Shown in pieces: positions 28,282-36,936 of a DNA stretch of 64,000 nucleotides (position 1 is its first letter; the number at the start of each line of letters is the position of its first letter). A model generated the notes under the pieces. That model made no database searches. It was given only the letters and a program-made list of their open reading frames with translations, and was not told where the DNA came from. Location: the NCBI RefSeq assembly GCF_028553785.1, contig NZ_CP067136.1, positions 2,292,501-2,356,500 of the forward strand. The letters run 5' to 3'. A program made the translations under genes and the position numbers. The DNA comes from Paracoccus fistulariae (GTDB lineage Bacteria > Pseudomonadota > Alphaproteobacteria > Rhodobacterales > Rhodobacteraceae).

Positions 28282-28968
28282 ATGCCCGGACTGAAAAAAA
28301 TCCTGCTGGTCGACGATGAGGAAGACCTTCGCGAAGCGCTGGCCGAGCAGTTGGTCGCCACGGATGAATTCGACGTCGCAGAGGCCGGCACCGGCGCCGA
28401 GGCGGTCGAGGCCACCAAGGGCGCGATCTATGATCTGGTCGTGCTGGATGTCGGCCTGCCCGACACGGACGGGCGCGAGCTGTGCAAGAAGCTGCGCAAG
28501 CTGAACGTCAAATGCCCCATCGTGATGCTGACCGGCCATGATACCGATGCCGATACGATCCTGGGTCTGGATTCGGGGGCGAATGATTACATCACCAAGC
28601 CGTTCAAGTTCCCAGTCCTGCTGGCCCGACTGCGGGCGCAGCTGCGTACCCATGAACAGTCGGAAGATGCCATATTCCAGCTTGGCCCCTATACCTTCAA
28701 GCCCGCGATGAAGATGCTGATCGACCAGAAGGACCGCAAGATCCGCCTGACCGAGAAGGAAACCAATATCCTGAAATTCCTGTACCGGGCGCAGGATGGC
28801 GTGGTGCCGCGCGATGTGCTGCTGCACGAGGTCTGGGGCTATAATGCCGGGGTGACCACGCATACGCTGGAAACCCATATCTACCGCCTGCGCCAGAAGA
28901 TCGAGCCCGACCCCTCGAACGCACGGTTGCTGGTGACGGAATCGGGCGGCTATCGACTGGTCGCCTGA
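28282..28968 (+). CDS. OmpR-family response regulator (orphan)
   Basis: A 228-residue regulator with a receiver domain (acidic pair in LLVDDEEDL, phospho-acceptor Asp56 in VVLDVGLPD, Lys in YITKPFKF) and a C-terminal winged helix ending in LETHIYRLRQKIEPD. A strong AAGGAGG RBS supports the ATG at 28282. No histidine kinase gene adjoins, so its partner is encoded elsewhere or it acts atypically. Divergent from ribA; a terminator follows. Confidence 0.92.
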   Translation: MPGLKKILLVDDEEDLREALAEQLVATDEFDVAEAGTGAEAVEATKGAIYDLVVLDVGLPDTDGRELCKKLRKLNVKCPIVMLTGHDTDADTILGLDSGANDYITKPFKFPVLLARLRAQLRTHEQSEDAIFQLGPYTFKPAMKMLIDQKDRKIRLTEKETNILKFLYRAQDGVVPRDVLLHEVWGYNAGVTTHTLETHIYRLRQKIEPDPSNARLLVTESGGYRLVA

Positions 28969-28989
28969 ACCCCGAAACAGGTGTCAGAC

Positions 28990-29016
28990 AGGCCCGGCAG
29001 GAATGTCGGGCCTTTG
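28990..29016 (+). terminator. Probable terminator after the response regulator
   Basis: The 7-bp stem AGGCCCG / CGGGCCT is followed by TTG; a short U tract, so moderate strength. Confidence 0.55.
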
Positions 29017-29128
29017 TCATGACCGGGGATTGCACAGGTCCTGCTGGAAAAAACAGTTTACTCTGGCAGGAAAATCGCGGATAGCCGGATATATACATAT
29101 ATTTATTTTATTTAGATTTGGTTTTCCT

Positions 29129-30094
29129 GTGGCCACTTACATTATCAATGCAAATACCTTCGGCGCTTTTTACAGGTCGGTGGGTCAGACCGGGCAGAAT
29201 GACCGGGTCGATATCAATGTCGGCAGCAATTTTTCGGGAACGATCACGGTCGATTCCGTCCCCGCGGATGGTGAGATCGAGACGGTCAACCTGAACCTTC
29301 CGGATGGCTGGAGCGTCGTCCTGCAGTCGCAGACAAACTATAGAAGCGAAAACCCGCCCTATGTGGATTACGCCTATACGATTGTGCGCGGCAACGGCAC
29401 GCAGGTCGGAACACTGACGATGCGCGGCAATGTCCAGATGGGCGATTTCTTTCCCTGTTTCGCCGCCGGAACCCTGATCGCGCTGGCCGATGGCAGCCGC
29501 CGCGCCTGCGAGGATCTGCGGGTCGGCGACATGGTCGCGACGCTGGATCATGGCGCCCAGCCGGTTCGCTGGATCGGCAAGCGCCATCTTGGCCCGCTGG
29601 ATCTGGCGCGATCCGGCAATCTGCGCCCGATCCGCATTCGTGCCGGCGTGCTGATGCGCGACCTGCCTGATCAGGATCTTCTGGTCTCGCCGCAGCATCG
29701 GGTTCTGGTCTCTTCGGCCTATGCGGCCCAGATGTTCGGCGCGCGGGAAACGCTGATCGCGGCGAAGCATCTGACCGCGATTGACGGCATCGAGATCGCG
29801 CATGATCTGGTCAGTGTCAGCTATTACCACCTGCTGTTTGACCGGCATGAGGTCATCTTTTCCAACGGCGCGGCGACCGAATCGCTGTTTACCGGCGAAC
29901 AGGCGCTGAAAGGCGTTGGCGAGGCCGCCCGGGCCGAGATCATGGACCTGTTCCCGGAACTGTCCGACGGATCGGCCATGTCCGCCGCCCGGCCCTTCGT
30001 CACGGGTCGGCAGGGACGCGCCCTGGCGGATTACCATCTGAAATCCGCGCTTCCCCTGTCACGGCAGGGCGCATCTGCGCCGCATCACCGCTGA
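29129..30094 (+). CDS. Hint-domain (Hint_2) protein
   Basis: About 321 residues. The C-terminal two-thirds is a Hedgehog/intein-like Hint domain starting at Cys110 in FPCFAAGTLIALADGSRRACEDLRVGDMVATLD, with the later LVSPQHRVLV. The first 108 residues look like a small beta-rich secreted domain. Rhodobacterales encode many such stand-alone Hint_2 proteins of unknown function; autoprocessing is expected but unproven. The GTG at 29129 follows an AT-rich leader with no clear Shine-Dalgarno, so the start is uncertain. No transporter adjoins. Confidence 0.75.
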   Translation: MATYIINANTFGAFYRSVGQTGQNDRVDINVGSNFSGTITVDSVPADGEIETVNLNLPDGWSVVLQSQTNYRSENPPYVDYAYTIVRGNGTQVGTLTMRGNVQMGDFFPCFAAGTLIALADGSRRACEDLRVGDMVATLDHGAQPVRWIGKRHLGPLDLARSGNLRPIRIRAGVLMRDLPDQDLLVSPQHRVLVSSAYAAQMFGARETLIAAKHLTAIDGIEIAHDLVSVSYYHLLFDRHEVIFSNGAATESLFTGEQALKGVGEAARAEIMDLFPELSDGSAMSAARPFVTGRQGRALADYHLKSALPLSRQGASAPHHR

Positions 30095-30225
30095 GAAAAG
30101 CGCCTGCCCGATGGAACCTCGGCAGGCGCTGGCAGTTGAGTGCCCGAAGCCCAGTGGTCGGAGGATACGGCCACACCCCTTCCTCTCTGATGCCCCGGCG
30201 TTCCCCCGCCGGGGTTTTCGTTTTT
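30095..30225 (+). ncRNA. Candidate structured RNA with three stem-loops
   Basis: Downstream of the Hint gene lie a perfect 10-bp hairpin (30099-30130), a 7-bp hairpin with one G-U pair whose loop reads GAGGATA (30154-30174), a pyrimidine stretch CCCCTTCCTCTCT that could pair with Shine-Dalgarno sequences, and a strong terminator. It could be an independent sRNA or the processed 3' UTR of the Hint mRNA. I find no clear promoter in the short gap. The first hairpin also has TTTTCTC on the reverse strand and may terminate the convergent gene. Confidence 0.4.
30193..30225 (+). terminator. Strong Rho-independent terminator
   Basis: An 8-bp stem CCCCGGCG / CGCCGGGG with a 6-base loop is followed by TTTTCGTTTTT on the forward strand. 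Confidence 0.9.
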
Positions 30226-30249
30226 CAGGGGTGGCGGGATGCCCGTGTC

Positions 30250-31224
30250 TCAGCCCCGACCATGCGGGGCGGACCAGTCCGGTTCCGGCCCGATGGGGAT
30301 GATCTGGTTCGGATTGATCATGTCGTGGCTGTAATAATAATGCCGGTCGAAATGATCGCGGCGGACCGTTTCAGCCACGCCGGGCCATTGATACATCTCT
30401 CGTGCCCAGGCCCAGAGGTTCGGATATTGGACGATCTGGCGGCGGTTGCATTTGAAATGCGTGTGATAGACGGAATCGAAGCGGCAGATGGTGGTGAACA
30501 GGCGCCAATCGGCCTCGGTCACGCGATCACCTGCCAGATAGCGGTTGCGCGACAGAAGGTCCTCGATCCAGTCCAGACTGTCGAACAGCGGCCCGACGCC
30601 CTTGTCATAGGCCTGCTGAGAGGTCGCGAAACCGGCCTTGTAGACGCCGTTATTGACCGTATCATAGATGCGGCTGTTCAGCTCCTCGCAGCGGTCGCGC
30701 AGATCGTCGGGCAGGTAATTGTCGCCGTTTCCGGTGATCCCGTCGAAAGCACTGTTGAACATGCGGATGATGTCGGCGCTTTCATTGGACACGATGGTGT
30801 CCTGCTGCTTGTCCCACAGAACCGGCACCGTCACCCGGCCCGAAGCCTGCGGGTTGGCGCGCAGATAGATGTCGCGCATATATTTGCTGCCGAACAGCTT
30901 GTCGCCGGTCGCACCCGGAAAATCGCTGCGAAATTCCCAGCCCTCGCCCAGCATCTCGGGATGCACGACCGAGACGTCGATATGATCCTCCAACCCCTTC
31001 AGCGCCCGAAAGATCAGCGTGCGATGCGCCCAGGGACAGGCATATGAGACATACAGGTGATAGCGCCCGCTTTCGGCGGCAAAGCCGCCCTCGCCGGTGG
31101 GGCCGGGGGCGCCATCTGGCGTGACCCAGTTGCGATATTTCGACGTGTCACGGACGAATTCGCCGCCCTGACTTTCGGTGTCGTACCATTCGTCCTTCCA
31201 GACGCCATTGACCAACTGCCCCAT
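30250..31224 (-). CDS. yqjG: Glutathionyl-hydroquinone reductase
   Basis: A 324-residue Xi-class GST that reduces glutathionyl-hydroquinones. The catalytic Cys63 is in YACPWAHRTLI. GHR signatures include LWDKQQDTIVSNESADIIRMFN and NNGVYKAGFATSQQAYD. It is cytoplasmic and likely protects against quinones. The ATG at 31224 follows GGGAGGC. It lies 100 bases after the MFS gene, with a stem-loop between. Confidence 0.92.
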   Translation of the reverse strand: MGQLVNGVWKDEWYDTESQGGEFVRDTSKYRNWVTPDGAPGPTGEGGFAAESGRYHLYVSYACPWAHRTLIFRALKGLEDHIDVSVVHPEMLGEGWEFRSDFPGATGDKLFGSKYMRDIYLRANPQASGRVTVPVLWDKQQDTIVSNESADIIRMFNSAFDGITGNGDNYLPDDLRDRCEELNSRIYDTVNNGVYKAGFATSQQAYDKGVGPLFDSLDWIEDLLSRNRYLAGDRVTEADWRLFTTICRFDSVYHTHFKCNRRQIVQYPNLWAWAREMYQWPGVAETVRRDHFDRHYYYSHDMINPNQIIPIGPEPDWSAPHGRG

Positions 31225-31286
31225 GACAGCCTCCCTGCTTGCTTGTCTTTGGCAGCATATGGCGATGGCGGGACGGGATTGGTCAA

Positions 31287-31314
31287 CCGAAACCCGCCCG
31301 AAAGCGGGTTTCGG
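31287..31314 (-). terminator. Stem-loop after the MFS gene
   Basis: A perfect 11-bp stem CCGAAACCCGC / GCGGGTTTCGG with a 6-base loop lies 10 bases past the MFS stop codon. No U tract follows, so it may be a weak terminator or an mRNA-stabilising structure. Confidence 0.45.
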
Positions 31315-31323
31315 AAATTCAGA

Positions 31324-32640
31324 TCAGGCGATGGCCTGGTCGCGGGTTTCGGCTTTCACCGTCATCAGCGCCACAGCCGCCAGCAGCAGCAGCAAGGCAA
31401 AGATGCCGATGGCAAAGCCAAAGCCCTTGGCAAAGACCAGTGCCAGCAGGCTGGGCGCCAGTATGCCGCCCAGTCGCGCCATCGCGCTGGCCGTGCCCAT
31501 GCCGGTGCCGCGCAGATGGGTGGGATAAAGCTCGGGGGTAAAGGCATAAAGCGCGCCCCAGGTGCCCAGCAAGGCAAAGCTCATCAGGATCAGCGCAAAG
31601 GCAACCATGCCCGGATTATCGGCCAGCGCGAACAGCGCACAGCCCGCCGCGCTGAGCAGCAGGAAGCCGATCAGCGTGTTGCGGCGGCCAATCGCCTCGA
31701 CCCCCCAGGCGGCCAGCGCATAGCCGGGGATCTGCGCCAGCGCCAGGATCACCAGAAAGCCATAGCCGCGCACGAAGCCAAAGCCCTCGGTCGCCAATTG
31801 TCCGGGCACCCAGACAAAGACGCCGTAATAGGACAGCGAGACCAGGAACCAGACCGCCAGAACGCCAAAGGTCCGGCCCCGCAGCAGATCCGAAAAGATC
31901 GAGGTGTCGGCCCCCGCAGGCACATCCGCCGCGACCAGTTCGACATCGGCGGGCAGTTCCTTGACGCCATTCGCCGACAGCACGCGGTTCACCACCTCTT
32001 TGGCCTTCTCGGGCTGTCCCTTGCGCACCAGATACATCGGCGATTCCGGCACCCACAGGCGCAGGAACACCCCGATCACCGCCGGGATTGCCGCCACGGC
32101 AAAGATCCAGCGCCAGGGCGCTTCGGCCCCTTGCGAGGCCGCGATCCATGCGGTCAGCGCAACGACGATCGTGCCGATGGCCCAGAAGCCTTCCAGCCAG
32201 ACCAGCCAGCGCCCGCGATTCTTGGGGGGCAGAAATTCCGCCATCATCGCATAATCGACCGGAAGCGTGCCGCCCACGGCCACCCCGGTCAGGAAACGCA
32301 GCACCAGAAGCACGGTGAAATCCTGCGCAAAAACCGACGCCATGCCAAAGACCGCGTCCATCAGCACGGTCAGCATAAGGATATTGCGCCGCCCGATCCG
32401 GTCCGCGATCCGGCCAAAGGCGAAAGCGCCCACGAACATGCCCAGAAAGAACAGCGTCCCGATCTGGAATGCCGTGACACGTTCGATCCCGAAGGTCGCG
32501 GCCACAGATGGCGCCGCAAAGCCCACCGCGATGACCTGCATCGCATCGGCGGCCCAGACCAACCCGAAAATTCCCAGCAATCGCCACTGAAACCGTCCGG
32601 CACCGCCCCTCGCCAGTGCCTCATCAACCGTCATCTGCAT
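31324..32640 (-). CDS. MFS transporter, sugar-porter/SV2-like
   Basis: A 438-residue permease with about 12 membrane helices. The loop 2-3 motif GRIADRIGRRN and the helix 4 region RFLTGVAVGGTLPVDYAMMAEFLPPKNRGRW place it in the sugar-porter/aromatic-acid symporter branch. A cytoplasmic central loop lies around residues 195-245. Substrate unknown. The RBS AGAAGAGGG precedes the ATG. It is divergent from xthA. Confidence 0.86.
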   Translation of the reverse strand: MQMTVDEALARGGAGRFQWRLLGIFGLVWAADAMQVIAVGFAAPSVAATFGIERVTAFQIGTLFFLGMFVGAFAFGRIADRIGRRNILMLTVLMDAVFGMASVFAQDFTVLLVLRFLTGVAVGGTLPVDYAMMAEFLPPKNRGRWLVWLEGFWAIGTIVVALTAWIAASQGAEAPWRWIFAVAAIPAVIGVFLRLWVPESPMYLVRKGQPEKAKEVVNRVLSANGVKELPADVELVAADVPAGADTSIFSDLLRGRTFGVLAVWFLVSLSYYGVFVWVPGQLATEGFGFVRGYGFLVILALAQIPGYALAAWGVEAIGRRNTLIGFLLLSAAGCALFALADNPGMVAFALILMSFALLGTWGALYAFTPELYPTHLRGTGMGTASAMARLGGILAPSLLALVFAKGFGFAIGIFALLLLLAAVALMTVKAETRDQAIA

Positions 32641-32839
32641 CGATATTGCCCTCTTCTTGCAGATAATTTGGCGATATGCTTAGCGCGCGATCCCTCAATC
32701 ACCAAGCTGTGATTTCGCAATCGCAGCATTTTCTGCGGATTGGTGCTGCGCCTGCCAAGGGAAGCGGCAGAAAATCCCGCCGCTTCATGGACAGCCGCCG
32801 GCCCAATGTTTAGGTTCCCCGCGACAAAGGAGAGCCTGC

Positions 32840-33625
32840 ATGTTCACGATCGCCACATGGAACATCAATTCGGTCCGTCTGCGCGAAGGGCTGGTCGCGC
32901 GGCTGTTGCGCGAAGAAAGCCCCGACATCCTGTGCCTGCAGGAATGCAAGTCGCCGGTCGAGAAGATCCCGATGCAGGCCTTCCGCGAGCTTGGCTACAC
33001 CCATATCGTCGCGCGCGGGCAAAAGGGCTATAACGGCGTCGCGATCCTGTCGCGTCTGCCGCTGGAAGATGCCGGTGATCGGGATTACGCCGGTCTTGGC
33101 CATGCCCGCCATGTCGCGGCGCGGCTGGAAAACGGGGTCACGATCCATAACTTCTATGTGCCGGCAGGCGGCGATATCCCTGATCGCGAACAGAATATCA
33201 AATTCGGCCAGAAGCTGGATTTCCTGACCGAGATGCGCGACGCCTTTCACGCCGACAACCCGGAAAAGTCCATTCTCGTCGGCGATCTGAACATCGCCCC
33301 GCGCGAAGACGATGTCTGGTCGCATAAGCAATTGCTGAAGATCGTCAGCCATACCCCCATCGAGGTCGAACATCTGGGCGCGGCGCAGGATGCCGGGAAA
33401 TGGGTCGATATCACCCGCAAGGACATCCCCGAAGGGCTGCTTTATTCATGGTGGAGCTATCGCGCCCGTGACTGGGATGCCGCCGACAAGGGGCGCAGGC
33501 TGGATCATGTCTGGGCCACGCCCGACATTGCCAATGCCGCCCATGGCAGCCGCATTCTGCGTCCGGTGCGCGGCTGGGAAAAGCCCAGCGACCATGTGCC
33601 GGTTTTCGCCACATTCGACCTGTAA
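32840..33625 (+). CDS. xthA: Exodeoxyribonuclease III
   Basis: A 261-residue AP endonuclease/3'-5' exonuclease of base-excision repair. Catalytic motifs visible are WNINSVRLR, the Glu in LCLQECKSP, VGDLNIAPREDDVWSHK and the C-terminal DHVPVFATFDL with the general-base His. The RBS AAAGGAGAG supports the start. Transcribed forward toward the thioredoxin operon, 105 bases on. Confidence 0.95.
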   Translation: MFTIATWNINSVRLREGLVARLLREESPDILCLQECKSPVEKIPMQAFRELGYTHIVARGQKGYNGVAILSRLPLEDAGDRDYAGLGHARHVAARLENGVTIHNFYVPAGGDIPDREQNIKFGQKLDFLTEMRDAFHADNPEKSILVGDLNIAPREDDVWSHKQLLKIVSHTPIEVEHLGAAQDAGKWVDITRKDIPEGLLYSWWSYRARDWDAADKGRRLDHVWATPDIANAAHGSRILRPVRGWEKPSDHVPVFATFDL

Positions 33626-33730
33626 GGGACCGCCCCTGAACAACTCTGTTCATATGGCCCCCTTTCGCTTGGGACACGAACGTCCCATATTAGCCAGAAC
33701 ATCAATTGGAACCGCGATTCCGGGGACGAC

Positions 33731-34645
33731 ATGACCATGCTATTCGATGGCGCGCAGAACGCGCCCCAGACCAGTGATTTCATCAAGGACGTGACCGAGG
33801 CCGATTTCATGGCCGAGGTTGTCGAAAAGTCGATGGAAACCCCGGTCATCGTTGACTTCTGGGCGCCCTGGTGCGGCCCCTGCAAGACGCTTGGCCCGCA
33901 GCTTGAGGCCGAGGTCGCCCGCCACAAGGGCCGGGTGCGCATGGCCAAGGTCAATGTCGATGAAAACCAGATGATCGCCTCGCAATTGCGCGTGCAGTCG
34001 ATCCCCACCGTCTATGCCTTCTTCAAGGGCCAGCCCGTCGATGCCTTTCAGGGCGCCCTGCCGCAAAGCGAAATCAAGCAATTCGTGGACAAGCTGATCG
34101 CCCTTGGCGGCGATGATGGCGGATTGGGCGAGGCCATCGAGGCCGCCGAGGCGATGCTGGAAGAAGGCGCCGTAGACGACGCGATCGAAACCTTTGCCGC
34201 CATCACCGAAGAAGATCCCGACAGCGCCGAGGCCTGGGCCGGTCTGATCCGCGCCCATCTGGCCAAGGGCGATGCAGATGGCGCCCTGCAGGCGCTGGAC
34301 CGCGCTCCCGAAACCCCCGCGAAATCCCCGCAGGTCGAGGCCGCGCGCGCCGCGCTGCAATTGGCGAAACAGGCTGAAAATGCCGGTCCGCTGGGCGAAT
34401 TGCAAGCCAGGGTCGAGGCCGATCCCGCCGATCAGCAGGCGCGGCTGGACTATGCCCAGGCGCTGCATGCCGCCGGTCAGGTCGAAGAGGCCATCGACGT
34501 GCTGCTGGACAGTTTCCGCCGCGACCGCGACTGGAACGAGGGCGCGGCCAAGCAGCAATTGCTGACCATTTTCGACAGTCTGAAGCCCAATGACCCGCTG
34601 GGCCAGAAGGGGCGGCGGCGGCTTTCATCCATGATCTTTGCCTGA
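33731..34645 (+). CDS. Thioredoxin-TPR protein (CnoX/YbbN-like)
   Basis: A 304-residue protein with an N-terminal thioredoxin domain (WCGPC, Cys48 and Cys51) and a C-terminal Ala/Glu-rich TPR-like region (about 140-304), the architecture of CnoX/YbbN. Such proteins are chaperedoxins that protect substrates and hand them to GroEL. The intact CXXC suggests redox activity, unlike E. coli CnoX. First of four tightly packed genes through the rhomboid. Confidence 0.88.
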   Translation: MTMLFDGAQNAPQTSDFIKDVTEADFMAEVVEKSMETPVIVDFWAPWCGPCKTLGPQLEAEVARHKGRVRMAKVNVDENQMIASQLRVQSIPTVYAFFKGQPVDAFQGALPQSEIKQFVDKLIALGGDDGGLGEAIEAAEAMLEEGAVDDAIETFAAITEEDPDSAEAWAGLIRAHLAKGDADGALQALDRAPETPAKSPQVEAARAALQLAKQAENAGPLGELQARVEADPADQQARLDYAQALHAAGQVEEAIDVLLDSFRRDRDWNEGAAKQQLLTIFDSLKPNDPLGQKGRRRLSSMIFA

Positions 34646-34660
34646 TCCAGAAACGGACCA

Positions 34661-35287
34661 ATGCCGATCCATTTTGACCTGCCCGGACGCATTCCCCTGT
34701 TCCCCCTGTCGGGGGCCGTGCTGATGCCCCGGTCACGTCTGCCGCTGCATATTTTCGAACCGCGCTATCTGCAGTTGCTGGACGACACGCTGAAAACCGA
34801 CCACCGGATGATCGGCATGATCCAGCCGGATGGCGACAAATTCGCCGCCATCGGCTGCGCGGGTCGGGTGATTGCCTTTTCCGAAACCGATGATGGCCGG
34901 ATGATGATCTCGCTCAAGGCGATTTCGCGGTTCCGGCTGATCGACGCCGATCAGGGCTTTCACCCCTATCTGTGCGCGCAACCCGACTGGAGCGCCTTTG
35001 CCCGCGACCTGAACGGGCCGGAACGCGATCCCGGGCTGGACCGGGATGCGCTTCTGTGTCTGCTGCGGCGCTTCATGCAGGCGCATGACCTGTCCAGCGA
35101 TCTGGGCAGCGCCGCGACCGCCGATGACGAATTGCTGATCAACTCGCTTGCGATGATGCTGCCCTTCTCGGTCGGTGATAAACAGGCGCTGCTGGAATCG
35201 CCGACTTTGGCGGACCGCCGCGAATTGCTGTTCGGCCTGATCGAATTCGCATTGCGCAATGGCGATAACGAGGAAACCCTGCAATGA
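34661..35287 (+). CDS. Lon N-terminal domain protein
   Basis: A 208-residue protein consisting of a Lon substrate-binding (LON) domain only: [32 protein letters not shown] at the N-terminus. There is no AAA or protease part, so it is not Lon. Role unknown; perhaps an adaptor. It starts 15 bases after the thioredoxin gene and overlaps the Trm112-like gene by ATGA. Confidence 0.9.
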   Translation: MPIHFDLPGRIPLFPLSGAVLMPRSRLPLHIFEPRYLQLLDDTLKTDHRMIGMIQPDGDKFAAIGCAGRVIAFSETDDGRMMISLKAISRFRLIDADQGFHPYLCAQPDWSAFARDLNGPERDPGLDRDALLCLLRRFMQAHDLSSDLGSAATADDELLINSLAMMLPFSVGDKQALLESPTLADRRELLFGLIEFALRNGDNEETLQ

Positions 35288-35481
35288 GCGACACCCCCGC
35301 CCCGGCCTTTGACCGGCATATGCTGGAGGCTCTGGTCTGCCCGGTGACACATACCACGCTGTCCTATGATGCCGACCGGCAAGAGCTGATCTCTAAGGCG
35401 GCAGGTCTGGCCTTTCCGATCCGCGCGGGCATTCCGATCATGCTGATCGACGAAGCCCGCCAGATCAAAGCGGATCGCTAA
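35284..35481 (+). CDS. Trm112-family protein
   Basis: A 65-residue small protein with the Trm112/YcaR core [17 protein letters not shown] and [19 protein letters not shown]. Relatives act as partners of methyltransferases or have unknown roles. Only one Cys is left of the usual zinc knuckle, so zinc binding is doubtful. The ATG overlaps the stop of the LON gene, and the rhomboid GTG follows its stop directly. Confidence 0.9.
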   Translation: MSDTPAPAFDRHMLEALVCPVTHTTLSYDADRQELISKAAGLAFPIRAGIPIMLIDEARQIKADR

Positions 35482-36138
35482 GTGCAGGACCGCCCCTACG
35501 ACGCCCGCCCGGCCACGACCGGGATCCGGCGGCAATTGCCCGTCTGGGTCATTGCCGTCATTGCGATCTGCTGTCTGGTCGAACTGGGGCTGATCATCGG
35601 TGAGATGGTCTATGGCGCACAGCTTCGCACCATGTCGCTGTTCGTTGGTGGCTTCTGGTCGCATCTCTTCTGGGTGAACCGGGGCATCTATCCGGGGCAG
35701 CCGATCATCATGTTCTTCACCTATGGTCTGATGCATTCGGGACTGATGCATCTGGGGATGAACATGATCTCGCTGGCGGTGCTGGCGCGGGAACTGACGC
35801 GGATGATCAGCCCCGGACGCATGTTTCTGATCTATGCGGTCAGCCAGATCGCCGCCGCGCTGCTGTTTGCGCTGATGGCGCCCACGGCGGGGCCGATGGT
35901 CGGGGCGTCGGGCGCGATTTTCGGGCTGGCAGGGGCGCTGGTCAGCTATGCCGCCGTGATCGGCTATCGCAAGAAACGCCCGCTTGGGCCGCTCTGGCGC
36001 GGCGTGCTGTGGCTGCTGGTGCTGAACGTGGCGCTGACGATTCTGATGCCCTCGATCGCGTGGGAGGCGCATCTGGGTGGCGGCATCGCCGGGGTGCTGA
36101 TGGGCATTGCCATGGCCCTTATGCCCGCGCGGCGCTGA
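35482..36138 (+). CDS. Rhomboid intramembrane serine protease
   Basis: A 218-residue membrane protease with about six helices. The catalytic Ser143 in GASGAIFGLAG and His197 in WEAHLGGGIAG form the dyad, and the His-rich helix YGLMHSGLMHLGMN provides the oxyanion site. It cleaves transmembrane segments of unknown substrates. The GTG start directly follows the Trm112 stop. Convergent with the DUF2268 gene with no bases between. Confidence 0.9.
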   Translation: MQDRPYDARPATTGIRRQLPVWVIAVIAICCLVELGLIIGEMVYGAQLRTMSLFVGGFWSHLFWVNRGIYPGQPIIMFFTYGLMHSGLMHLGMNMISLAVLARELTRMISPGRMFLIYAVSQIAAALLFALMAPTAGPMVGASGAIFGLAGALVSYAAVIGYRKKRPLGPLWRGVLWLLVLNVALTILMPSIAWEAHLGGGIAGVLMGIAMALMPARR

Positions 36139-36852
36139 TCAGCCTTCGCCCACAGACGCCGCCGGTTCCGTCGGGCGATCCGCTTCGGGATCGTCCTGCG
36201 GGGCCGGTCCGTCCTCATTGACCAGTTTGCGCATGGTGGGCCGGAACGCATCCGCGCGCAGGCCAGCCAAGGATACCGCATCCTGACCCGGATCCATCGC
36301 CAGATGCTGCGCGATCAGCTTGTGCCCCAGCGCATAGCCGCCCCATTTGCGGATATCGCCCTTGCCCAGAAACCAGCGTGGCTGATCGAAATCCGGGCGC
36401 GACCATTCGTTCATCGCCTTGCGCGCCACGCCCGAGGTCAGCGTCGTCCGGTCCCAGGGGTCGGGCTGACCGCCCAGAACCTGCAGCACGAAATGCCCGG
36501 CCAGACCTTCGCTGACCAGCGCATCGCCAAGCGAACGATCCTGACCGACCAGATCGCGGCGGATCACCTGATGCAGCTTGCGCGTCAGGCTGCGGATCAC
36601 CAGCGCCTCATCAAAGCGTTCGGGGTTGAGGGTCAGATGGATCACGCCCGCGGCGGGCAGATCTGCCGACATGCCCCAATCCGGGGCCACATCGCGTCCG
36701 GCCCTGACGACCAGATCGAAACGCGGCAATTCGGCATGCTGACGGACGCCCGCGACGGCCTTGCGCGCAGCCGCGCGACATTCGCTCATCACATCGACAA
36801 GCTCGTTCCGCGCGCTGAGGAAATGGATGTTCCACACTGTCATGCGGCGCAT
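36139..36852 (-). CDS. DUF2268 protein with degenerate zinc motif
   Basis: About 237 residues, recognisable as a DUF2268 predicted zinc-dependent protease homologue by LTLNPERFDEALVIRSL and ALVSEGLAGHFVLQVLGGQPDPW. Where relatives have an HExxH motif, this one reads R91-K-L-H-Q95, so both zinc His and the catalytic Glu are replaced; the third ligand Glu115 remains. It is probably a non-catalytic member. The start at 36852 (MRRMTVWNIHF) fits best; an ATG at 36906 exists. Confidence 0.7.
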   Translation of the reverse strand: MRRMTVWNIHFLSARNELVDVMSECRAAARKAVAGVRQHAELPRFDLVVRAGRDVAPDWGMSADLPAAGVIHLTLNPERFDEALVIRSLTRKLHQVIRRDLVGQDRSLGDALVSEGLAGHFVLQVLGGQPDPWDRTTLTSGVARKAMNEWSRPDFDQPRWFLGKGDIRKWGGYALGHKLIAQHLAMDPGQDAVSLAGLRADAFRPTMRKLVNEDGPAPQDDPEADRPTEPAASVGEG

Positions 36853-36936
36853 AATCTCAGGTTCCGCGAGACGGTTCCAGTGGAAAGCAAAGCCCCGCCC
36901 CCGCAATCGGCGGAAGCGGGCGCCTGACGTGCCGCC

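Noticed and set aside
31057..32712. 551-codon open frame on the forward strand opposite the MFS and hydroquinone reductase genes
   Set aside because: Arg/His/Gln/Pro-rich with no domain pattern; a shadow caused by high GC at third positions of the reverse-strand genes.
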